From NCBI GenBank assembly GCA_034509755.1, contig CM067539.1, forward strand, positions 25,072,501-25,136,500: DNA of 64,000 nucleotides, given 5' to 3'. Below, one piece after another: positions 55,890 through 64,000 of the stretch; position 1 is the stretch's first letter; every line of letters begins with the position of its first letter. The position numbers and the translations under genes were made by a program. The notes under the pieces were generated by a model. The model saw only the letters and a list, made by a program, of their open reading frames with translations. It made no database searches and had not been told where the DNA came from. The stretch is from Anisodus tanguticus. Lineage: Eukaryota; Streptophyta; Magnoliopsida; Solanales; Solanaceae.

Positions 55890-57790
55890 GTACTTTTTTT
55901 CTAAAAATTGGCTGCATTTTTCAAACGATTGTGTTTGCTTTATTCCTTTTCATTAAATACTTGAGTTTTAGGATAATTTTAGGGTGTGTTTGTATCTGTC
56001 AACCCTGTTTTCTAAATAATTTTCACTGAGCCTTATAGTTGTTCCAACTACGTATATCGTGTTTAATTTGGTTGAAGCAATGATATAAAGTTGAACGTAC
56101 ACGGATTAAATGAGAATTGCTTCGTTACATAAGTTGCTAATTGCAAAAAAACATTCTGTTGCAATTAAAAGCTTCCTTGCAAGAGAAGTAACCTGCGATC
56201 GAAGAGTTAAGAAATGCAGTAGTAGGTGGTATTCACTTGGTCAATCTCTAAACAAAAACCTCATATAAATTAATTAGGATCTTCCATTTGTAATTAAACT
56301 TAACTTGACGACTTTGTGTTGCTAATATGTGCGGACAACTAACTATTCTGTATACTTCTAATAATAAAACCGTATAACAAATCACATGAACTCAGTCAAC
56401 TCATTAACCAAACTATTTAAATCTATCAATACGTTTTATGTTTCTTGTTTTCTCATCCTTTCCTCCTGTTTCAATGGTATGGGGGTGGAGGTGTGGGGTG
56501 AGAGTTGTGTTTAATTGGTGGGTCGGGGTGAGTCAATGTGTAATTTCAAGTGAAATTAGAAATTGGGTTTGATTTGGGAATTTTCATCCAAATAGGGGTA
56601 TATGTATAAACTTTGATAATGGCAGAAGTATTTTTGTTCACTATCACTTACGGAGTATAAAATTAGCTAATAAAATAAAATAAAATAAAATAAAATAAAA
56701 TAAAAGGATATATTACACCCTTTTCTAGCAAGAAAATATCATCATATATAAACAAATAAAATAAGCCAGGTGTGAAATGAATGAATAAATAAATACATAG
56801 AAAGTGACGGTACGGGCGCCGCGGCGGACATTTCACGTTTACATTACAGCAAAGGTTTTACGCGGTTTCAGGAGAGAGAGAGAGAGAGAATATATATTCG
56901 TTTTAGCCCTTCTACTAATCTATTTTAATGTGTGCTCCTCCATTTATTCTAGTTTTCCCTTTCTTCCCTGCATGTTTAATCATATACACTTTCCCCCCTT
57001 AAAAATCCTATGACGTCAATATTCTTTTCCCACATAAGATTTTTGTTTCGTGTAACGAGTTCTCCAAGTCAAATGGGGAAGCATCTTTACTCTTTTAGTG
57101 TAAAATCATGAAACTTTAAGATTATTCCCAGTTTTAGTAAGACAATTTTTTCACAACTCACAACGTATAATATTGAACCCTACTTTAGTCTTCAAAAATA
57201 CTAACGGAACAAGCCCTGAGGAGAAGCTTCCCCCGACTAGGAGGGCGATATCCCTTTGGGTCTCATGTTCTTACTAATTATAATTGAACTTGAAAATATC
57301 CACATTCGTTGCTTACAAGTTGCACCAAATAAGTTTTGACGAATATATTTTAAGTGTCAAAAATCCTTTTTTAAAAAAACTTTAAAGTGAAAAGACACAT
57401 AGTCATGTAAAATGAAGAAAAACTATTAGGAACTTTTTTTTTGGTGGCATATCTAATTTTTTTTTTTTTTTTGGTTAGATTTTTAAGGAACTAAATAGAT
57501 TTTGTATCAAATACGGTGAACAAGGGAGGAGCCAACATGTCCGTTACGACTTACGAATGCGGCACTATATTTAATTTTAAAATTTATTAAATATATATAA
57601 ATTATTAATTTAAAACTCGATAATTTTTTTCTAAAAAAAACCTATAATACAAAATTTTCAAATCTGACTTCGCAGGGAGTGAAATAAAGAAAAAGAAAAG
57701 AAAAGGTCCACTTAAATAGCATCTTAAACAAACTTTCAGCAATCATGGGCGCCCAATGGACATTCTCATGCTTGTGCTTTTTAAGGAGAA
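55890..57790. other. Intergenic with microsatellites, no gene seen
   Basis: Contains (AAAAT)n at 56668-56705 and a short (GA)n at 56871-56889 followed by ATATATAT. A frame at 56804-57013 has no family features. A long run of T lies at 57460-57476. Confidence 0.5.
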
Positions 57791-57806
57791 ATATGGAGAG
57801 TAATGT

Positions 57807-58116
57807 GTCCTCCGGGGCATAGTCCAGTGGCAAAGCCTGGGCACTATAAGGCGCTCTGGCATGGGACAACGTGAGTTCGATTCTCCGCAAGCACGAAGAA
57901 ACTCTGCATGTTGGGGAATTTGATCTTGTCTCATTGATCAGTTGTACGCTCCCAAAAAAACTGATCACCGAAGCACATCCCGCGATTTACCTGGTAATAG
58001 TGTTGAAGGACCGATGGTATTACCTCTCCAGGACGTCTGGATAATACCAATGAAGTAGTCAGGCGCAAGGCCTGGAAACCTGGATTATAAAAAAAAAATA
58101 AAAAAAATATATATAT
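57807..58116 (+). mobile_element. tRNA-derived SINE (310 bp)
   Basis: Perfect 16-bp target duplication ATATGGAGAGTAATGT (57791-57806 and 58117-58132). Box A TAGTCCAGTGG is at 57820-57830 and box B GAGTTCGATTC at 57873-57883, with a tRNA-like spacing of about 42 bp, followed by a long unrelated body and an A-rich/(AT)n end. At 310 bp it is longer than most plant SINEs and may be composite. Confidence 0.88.
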
Positions 58117-58132
58117 ATATGGAGAGTAATGT

Positions 58133-58684
58133 ACTATCCACTTCAACTCTGACACTATTTATTTATTCTGTTTATTTTTTTATTGATATCTTATAAGAAA
58201 ATTAATATAATTAAAATACTGTCTGTTTGACTATTGTTTCATACCGCAACATTTAGTGCTGTTTTTTCTTGTCGAGAATGCAAAAAAGGGTTATTAGGTC
58301 CCATCCATATATAATTCAAGTGATAATTTTTTTCATTACTCATAATCAGAAGGAAATAATACTACAAAAGTCAAACTAAAATTTTGAAACTAATTAAATA
58401 CCGTAAATAAGAATTTAAGTGGTATAAAAACCACGGCTTCAAGTAATGCTGCAAAGCCAGTTAAAATGGGGCCAAATAATAACACTAGAGAATAGAAAAG
58501 ACAGGAAGACGCATAAAATATGTAATAGAAACCTGATTCGATAAAGAATCTTCACCACCAACTAGAGAATAAAAGCTCTTGACATGTTAAAATTTTGCGG
58601 ACAAAAACTCTTATTCCTAAAGAGAACACATGAAGAGTAAGTAATTCTTTTGCTAATATTTAATCTATGATAAATAAATAAAAG
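58133..58684. other. Intergenic, no gene seen
   Basis: AT-rich DNA between two SINEs; no supported feature. Confidence 0.5.
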
Positions 58685-58701
58685 ATATTATCCTATAAGT
58701 A

Positions 58702-58882
58702 AAAGGGCAGCCCGGTGCACTAAGTTACCGCCATGCTCGGGGTCCGGGGAAGGGTCGAACCACAAGGGTCTGTTGTACGCAGTCTTACCTTGCATTTCTG
58801 TCAGATGTTGTTTCCACGGCTTGAACTCATGACCTCCTGGTCACATGAAAATAACTTAAACAGTTACTCCAAGGCTCCCTTC
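58702..58882 (-). mobile_element. Au-like SINE (181 bp)
   Basis: The 17-bp flanks ATATTATC(C/G)TATAAGTA at 58685-58701 and 58883-58899 differ at one base. The minus strand has box B GAGTTCAAGCC (near 58820), followed by TGGAAACA, CAAGGTAAGACTGCGTACAA and CCGGACCCCGAGCATGGCGG, and ends in GGGCTGCCCTTTT-like sequence. These agree with the widespread angiosperm Au SINE as remembered, including its length. The plus-strand 60-residue frame over it is not coding. Confidence 0.82.
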
Positions 58883-59011
58883 ATATTATCGTATAAGTAT
58901 TTACATATAATATAGAAAAATACTATAAGAGTTGGGTAGGTGTTAACGTCGGAATAGGCAGGGAAGGAGGATAAGGGAGTGGTCGTAGGGTTGAGGGCGG
59001 GAGGTTGGGAG

Positions 59012-59634
59012 TGTTAGAGATAAAGTTCAATCACTATTAGTTAGGATAACAATCTCTATTAGTTAGGATAACTAAGTTCTGTTAGCTATATTTTAGGATA
59101 TAAAGATAAGTTATGTTAGCTATATTATCTCCCTATTCTTCTATAGATTGTTGTAAACTATTGTGTATATATATTCAACAATGTACGCAATAGAAAATAT
59201 AATTTGAATTCTCTCAAAATCTGATCGTATAACATGGTATCAGAGCCTACCACTTTCATATTCCACCTCTACAGCAAAAACCTTAACCACTCAATTTGTT
59301 CCTATCATCAAATGCTACAATCTTTTTAATCATATTAATGGTACACCAGCACCTCCCTCTACCATCATCAATACTACAACAAATCAATCAGAACCAAATT
59401 CTGATTACCTAAAGTGGTTACAAGAAAACCAACTTACTAAGTTGGGTCTTATCATCAAACACAAGCAAAGAATCTGGACAAACCTTCTTATAGCTTGAAG
59501 GGGGCTGTTTCACTATTAGTTAGGATAACAAAATTCTGTTAGCTATATTTTAAGATATAAGAATAAATTCTGTTAGTTATATTATCTCCCTATTCTTTCA
59601 AAAAATACAATTTTGAAAATCGAATTGTATAACA
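59012..59634 (+). mobile_element. Miniature copia deletion derivative (623 bp)
   Basis: 5' LTR 59012-59234 (TGTTAGAGAT...CGTATAACA), primer site TGGTATCAGAGCC at 59235-59247, about 245 bp of internal sequence, polypurine tract TTGAAGGGGGC, and a 3' LTR 59506-59634 that is internally shortened to 129 bp. A perfect TSD GGGAG lies at 59007-59011 and 59635-59639. The internal part begins like copia gag (frames with NQSEPNSDYLKWLQENQL) and stops at the tract. The 5' LTR has a tandem ATTAGTTAGGATAAC. It retains only what is needed for mobilisation in trans. Confidence 0.85.
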
Positions 59635-59639
59635 GGGAG

Positions 59640-60152
59640 GTTGGGGTTGGACGGAAGTGGTATGTAGTAGAGGAGAAATCACTTTTTCCTTGATTTTCAA
59701 AAGATTTATTTTTCTAAAGATAATGTTTCTGAAAACATTTTATCAATCAAACATAAAAGAAATTAAAAAATATTTCGTTAACAGCTTTTTGGCAAGTTCA
59801 TTCCATTTTTCTGCTAAATTTTAATTTAAAAATATATTTATGGACTCACAAGTGATTATACAAGAGGAAAGCAATGTCCAATAGGACTATTATAAGTAAT
59901 TAACATTAAAGTATAGACTATAATGAAACATTCAGTCACCAATAAGTTTTTGGAAAGAAAAATATAAGAAAGACTTCTGCAAAAAGCTTGGACAAACATG
60001 CATTAAGAAAATATTATACAAGTTTCGGGAAATAAAAATTTCACAGAGAGCCATTTGGATAATATTCACATAAAGTTGACACATTCTCGAAAAATTGAAG
60101 TAATTTTAGCTTTTCTAGAAACTTGTTAGTGTAATTGAAAGTGTAAGAGAGC
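59640..60152. other. Intergenic, no gene seen
   Basis: AT-rich; no supported feature. Confidence 0.5.
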
Positions 60153-60341
60153 TTATTGAAGAACGTCATACACCACAACTACTTTTTTCTTTGGGTAGGT
60201 ACCCTCAAATTCCAAGAAGCTAGTCTTTGGTGAAGCAAAAGATCTGGATGTAGAATTATTTGGGAGACAAGTGCCTTGAGTCACTTCTTTTAGAAATGTT
60301 ATACAAAAAAATTTCAAAACAATAACCAAACATGTCAGCAT
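60153..60341 (-). CDS. Candidate small secreted peptide (62 aa)
   Basis: Minus-strand frame beginning MLTCLVIVLKFFCITFLK, a hydrophobic N terminus of signal-peptide type. A Ser/Thr-rich middle (NNSTSRSFASPKTS) and a charged/aliphatic end (YPKKKVVVVYDVLQ) follow. The start at 60341 has A at -3 and lies about 65 bp downstream of the TATA box at 60407-60415. An upstream in-frame ATG at 60458 would add a second hydrophobic stretch but sits above the TATA box. The size and layout fit a precursor of a signalling or defence peptide, but no known family (CLE, CEP, PSK, PIP, IDA) motif is present. It could also be chance. Confidence 0.35.
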   Translation of the reverse strand: MLTCLVIVLKFFCITFLKEVTQGTCLPNNSTSRSFASPKTSFLEFEGTYPKKKVVVVYDVLQ

Positions 60342-60406
60342 CCTCCCCCAATCCCCACAAAGGAACCCCAAAAAAAAAGTACAACAAAGAGTAGTTATAG
60401 TTAAGG

Positions 60407-60415
60407 ATATATATA
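60407..60415 (-). promoter_or_regulatory. TATA-like box upstream of the peptide ORF
   Basis: TATATATAT on the minus strand in the context CCTATATATATCC, correctly spaced for a start near 60380. Confidence 0.4.
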
Positions 60416-60928
60416 GGTACCAAAATAAATAGAATAAGAGAACATTGGCAACAAACAACTATTCTACTTAATACTTTCAATTAAAGCAATATGTGGACTT
60501 GCAGATTTCTTAGACTAAGTTCACTGAAATAAGACAAAGCATTTGTTTAGTTACAGATGTGAACAACACTCTGCAAACTATTTGCAATATAAGTGCATGT
60601 TGATTAAACTCTCAAGAACAACAGGCCAGAGAACTGTAGTGTTTGCTTTTCTTTCTTCTTTTTTTGTTCTTGTTTGATGTCATTAAATAAGGCCACGTGT
60701 TAGCAAATGCCCACCTTTATCAGCATCTTGTCTCTTCATATAACACAGAACAAGGACATCAAGGGCAAAAATAGCAACACTTACAAATCAAATTGCAACA
60801 GACAAACACCATCCAGAAAACGAAGTCACCTTGATTAGCCCGGTTCATCTTCAATCAGTAAAAGTTCAGTGCCAAGAATCTTAAAGATTTGCTAACTAAA
60901 GCATAAAGATAAGTGACTACACTCCAAA

Positions 60929-62648
60929 TTATTGGGAGTCAGAGATGGGCTTGCGAACCAAGAAGAAATACATTGGTGTGAAAATCCCTTTCCTGAAACA
61001 ACAACACAGGGTTTAAATTGTTAATCATAAAGATGTTTCTTTTAAACTGGTGTTAATCATAAAGATGTTATGTTCAATATTGCAATGAAACTACATAATA
61101 ATATGTGTGAAGTAGAGCCATAATCTTACTTGGCACCACCAACAAGACCTTCTGCAGCTTTCTCTAAGAAAGCTTGAACCCTTTGACTACCTTTAGGAGC
61201 AAGTCCCACATATTCAAGTGCAGACACCTAACAAAACATGTGAAAAAGGTAAACCGTTTTAGCTTATGCACTTATTAGGAAATGTTGCCACATAAACAGG
61301 AACAGAGGGAGTATGAATTTTATAGGAGATCAAATTATCTCATACTTCAAACCAAACGAACGCTCTAGTTCTTTGTTCCAACTCTTAACACTGAACTAAT
61401 TGGGATGTCAAAGTTATCCAACCTCCCATGGAGGTCTACAGATGAGCTATCAAAAAACAAAAAGAGAGAGCCTTGTAAGAAATCTTACCAGATTTCTGGT
61501 GAAAAGTCGGCCAACTGCTGTTAGGCGGAAGCTACTGAGTGAGAAGTGACTTGTATCTAAAGGCAAGTACCATGAAACAGGTGAGTCTTCAGCGAGATCC
61601 TTATCCCACACAACCTTCATATTGACAAAGTAGAATTTAGTAATCGAATGGCAAAGAGCAGCCAAATGCTTGATAATATTATTAGAAGAAAAGGACTTGG
61701 AACTTACTTCAAAACCAGCTTTTTTCGCTGCTTCTAGGCACTGTTGTGTCGATCTAATCTCAGGGAGACCATTTCCGAGCTCAATTTCTGCCTATGGCCA
61801 ACGAACAACTAAAATTAAGTCCTGCTATCCAACAGATCAACACAAATGACACAGACACAGTCCAATAAAATGATAAATAACTTACCTTGATCCTTTTTTG
61901 CTCTTCGTTGTTGGGATTGTATGCATCGGTCATGCACCACTCATACACAGCAAAGCACTGACCAGGCTTCAGCACCCTATAGATCTCTTTATAACATCCA
62001 ACCTAACAAAAAGTAGATGTATTTACCAGGAAGCGGTTTAAAAAATCGAAGTCAAAATTGAACACAATAAAAATATACGCACTGGATCTGGTGCATGGCA
62101 GGTAGCTTCTATAGCGTACACTGCATCAAAGCTATTGTCAGGGAATGGCATTTTCATGAAATCACCCTGCATAGACACCACACGACTATCAAGCATTGTA
62201 CAGGCAGTTCAAAGAAGATTGACTTGATCTGCAACTTTACTACCTTTACAAAGTTGCAAGTCTGATCCAATCCTACTTTGCGGTTCAACACCTGCAGAGT
62301 AAAGGGTATTAGACAACTTCCAAAAAAAAAAAATCCAACCATTTGAAATGGGAACGCAACATAGTCATCTTTTTTCTTTTTGTGTATTGACCGGAAAACT
62401 AGATGACATGTGATCTTAAAACCCAAGTACAATCAAGTTTCAGAAAGGAGTAAACAGGTCTCGCTCCATGCTTCCAATACTATGCTTTTAATTTGTTATT
62501 TGTCAGAATAAGCAACAGGCAATCTCTGCCCTAATTACATCATTTCTTGCAAGAGCGGGTTTTACAAATAGAACTAGGGAGCAAAGCAAGTACCTGTCCT
62601 CTAGATATCTGATATTCATTGTTGTTGAGGCCTGTAACTGATGTAGAG
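60929..62648 (-). CDS. SMT1: Cycloartenol C-24 methyltransferase, C-terminal eight exons
   Basis: Exons on the minus strand: 62648-62594, 62291-62244, 62166-62083, 62002-61886, 61791-61708, 61614-61489, 61227-61130, 60992-60929, joined by GT-AG introns in consistent phase. They give 224 residues with no stop, about two-thirds of a 340-345-residue enzyme. Diagnostic blocks are NNNEYQISRGQ, DFMKMPFPDNSFDAVYAIEA, TCHAPDP, VLKPGQCFAVYEWCMTDAY, SWYLPLDTSHFSLSSFRLTA and the C terminus GIFTPMYFFLVRKPISDSQ. The enzyme transfers a methyl group from S-adenosylmethionine to cycloartenol, an early step of phytosterol synthesis at the endoplasmic reticulum. The exon with the GCGIGG cofactor loop lies upstream and is not in the window; copia-4 occupies the intron there. 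The sequence looks intact and functional. Confidence 0.95.
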
Positions 62649-62974
62649 CTGCATGATTACAATAAAATGATGAGACTCTACAGAATTTGTGAGGTAAGAT
62701 AGGCAGATTACAATAAGGAAATTCACAGACCATGTTATATACAATTTACCACTATTAGAAGTAAAAAGAAGCAGGTGATGAATTAGCAGGCCTTATTACC
62801 TGCCTTCGTTGTGTCAACCAAATATGTGAAATCCAAGGTTACACACACATTCTAACAAGCTCCTAAATGAACAAGCATTCCTCCTGTTGTGCCCCAACAG
62901 AGTCATGGATGAGTGGCATTTCCAAACAGATTTACACGCCAATAGCCCTAATGTTCGATAAAGCGGGATAAACA
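62649..62974 (-). other. SMT1 intron, part before copia-4
   Basis: Sequence upstream of the CATGCAG acceptor at 62649. No exon coding the expected cofactor-loop segment is found before the retroelement, so the intron continues past it. Confidence 0.7.
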
Positions 62975-63158
62975 TGTAGGAAATAATTCCTTGATCAATA
63001 TTATTCCCAAGATACAATATATATACAATCATCCTATGTATGAATAATGGAAGACTAATCTACCTTACCTAAAATAAGAGATACTAATTACAATACATTA
63101 CATATCAATTATAATAAATGAGAGGTAATTATGGGATATGCCCATAATTACTCTAACA
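62975..63158 (-). repeat. copia-4 3' LTR (184 bp)
   Basis: On the minus strand it begins TGTTAGAGTAATTATGGGCA and ends ATTATTTCCTACA. It is preceded by the polypurine tract AGACTGCGGGGAC (63171-63159). An internal inverted motif GGGATATGCCC is present. Confidence 0.85.
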
Positions 63159-64000
63159 GTCCCCGCAGTCTTAGCTGGAGGTTCTCGGATGCTGAGATTG
63201 TCCCTGAAATCATCAAACAGTACGTGCGGACGATTACAAAGCCAACAGGATTCAGCAACAGCATTGGCCACCCTTCTGTATTCTGCCTCTGCACTTGACC
63301 GAGATAGTGTGGACTGACGTTTGGACGACCATGATATGAGATTGTCACCCAAGAATACACAATAGCCAGAAGTGGAACGTCGTGTGTCTGGGCAGCCGCC
63401 CCAATCCGCATCAGTGCTGAAAGACTCGAGATGGAGGACTTATACAGATGTAGTCTGAAATGAAGAGTACCCTTAACATACCGCAGAATCCTCTTGAGAT
63501 CCCCCATATGTTCTACCTTCGGATCATGCATGTGTAAATAAACTTGCTGGACCGCATAGGAAATATCATGCCTCGTAAAAGTGAGATACTGCAATGCACC
63601 AGCCAGGTTGCGTTAATGTGTGGGGTAGTTGTATGGAGTACCTGAAGTGTTGCTCAACGTCGCCTTCGTGTCAACCGGAGTATGGGAAGGTTTGCATGAA
63701 GACATCCCTGCTTTGTCAAGTATCACCTCGGCATACTTCTTTTGACTGAGAAACAATCCACATGCATAGTGAGTGACAACAATGCCAAGAAAATAATTTA
63801 ACGGGCCTAAGTCCTTCATTGCAAATTTAGCTGCAAGAAGGGACATAATAGACTGACGAAGTGAAGTTGAGGAGGCAGTTAGGATAATGTCATCAACATA
63901 CAGAAGTATATAAGCCACATCAGTGCCCTTCCTATAAATAAAAAGAGACCGATCGAACTTGTTGTGAGAGAATCCCAATTTGGAAACAAATCTGGCAAAT
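63159..64000 (-). pseudogene. copia-4 reverse transcriptase and RNase H (partial)
   Basis: RT in frame 63978-63613 reads GFSHNKFDRSLFIYRKGTD, LLYVDDIILTASSTSLRQS (catalytic YVDD) and MKDLGPLNYFLGIVV. A stop then leads to 63594-63420 (YLTFTRHDISYAVQQVYLHM, RILRYVKGTLHFRLHL). A frameshift near 63420 is followed by RNase H in frame 63352 onward (GDNLISWSSKRQSTLSRSSA, EAEYRRVANAVAESCWL), which ends early, missing the C-terminal ADIFTKGL block. Degenerate. Confidence 0.88.

Larger units (their letters stand above)
62975..64000 (-). mobile_element. copia-4: Ty1/copia element in an SMT1 intron (partial)
   Basis: 3' LTR 62975-63158, then RNase H and RT continuing past the window edge, all on the minus strand, the same orientation as SMT1. 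The left flank AAACA (62970-62974) should recur at the other end, outside the window. The family differs from copia-1/2/3 by LTR sequence. Confidence 0.85.

Noticed and set aside
57820..57883. tRNA-gene-like A and B boxes
   Set aside because: They belong to a SINE with target duplications and an A-rich tail; a cloverleaf acceptor stem is not formed.
57642..57968. 108-codon minus-strand frame
   Set aside because: Half of it is SINE sequence; no domain.
58733..58915. 60-codon plus-strand frame
   Set aside because: Lies entirely over the Au-like SINE in antisense.
60256..60480. 74-codon minus frame overlapping the candidate peptide
   Set aside because: Different frame, starts upstream of the TATA box and has no coherent hydrophobic/secretory layout downstream.

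Overview
This window is plant nuclear DNA. It is AT-rich, intron-bearing and dominated by nested transposable elements. The LTR families, tRNA-derived SINEs and the gene content suggest an asterid, most probably a member of the Solanaceae; that placement is an inference, not a measurement. Only three host loci are visible. The first is the 3' half of SMT1 (cycloartenol/sterol C-24 methyltransferase) on the minus strand at 60929-62648. The second is a short intronless gene for a 93-residue uncharacterised protein at 52014-52295 (+). The third is a candidate 62-residue secreted peptide at 60153-60341 (-).

Left part (1-24.6 kb). A decayed Ty3/gypsy Tat-lineage element on the minus strand (about 545-5650) carries gag, protease, RT and two RNase H domains. 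It lacks integrase and abuts an open, antisense plus-strand stretch. It is fused in frame to a truncated Ty1/copia element (copia-1, about 5651-10321, minus). Next come a 3' remnant of a Tork-like copia (10620-11352), a non-autonomous hAT-like element with 8-bp target duplications (12535-13374), a nearly complete but frameshifted Tork-like copia on the plus strand (14071-19867), a Stowaway MITE (20469-20775), a long-armed foldback element (20836-21794) and an internally deleted relative of copia-1 (copia-2, 22581-24602).

Middle part (24.6-43 kb). This is a nest several levels deep. Copia-3 (minus; LTR and leader from 42201 rightward, gag near 41972) was hit close to its gag start by a chromovirus LTR in minus orientation (24762-41894, TSD ATGCA). 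That LTR, apparently a solo LTR, was then hit by a full-length Tekay/Del-type chromovirus of the same family on the plus strand (27290-41540, TSD GGTAT). The chromovirus RNase H gene was in turn interrupted by a 3.5-kb hAT transposon (33155-36670, TSD ATTTATTG).

Right part (43-64 kb). Two SINEs and a Stowaway MITE lead into a Mutator-like element (45842-51740, 9-bp TSD TATTAAAAT). It carries the end of a transposase and the end of a captured Ulp1-type protease, and it was itself hit by a solo LTR (47915-49709, TSD CTATC). The MULE ends about 120 bp upstream of the TATA box of the 93-residue-protein gene. Further right are a Tourist-like MITE containing a hAT-like MITE, further SINEs (one Au-like), a 623-bp deletion derivative of a copia element, the candidate peptide gene and SMT1. 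SMT1 has a copia element (copia-4, minus) in an intron at the window's right edge.

No CRISPR array, operon, rRNA or authentic tRNA gene was seen. Every mobile-element ORF inspected carries stops, frameshifts or lost domains, so the window reads as a slowly decaying retrotransposon nest at the edge of a gene-bearing segment.
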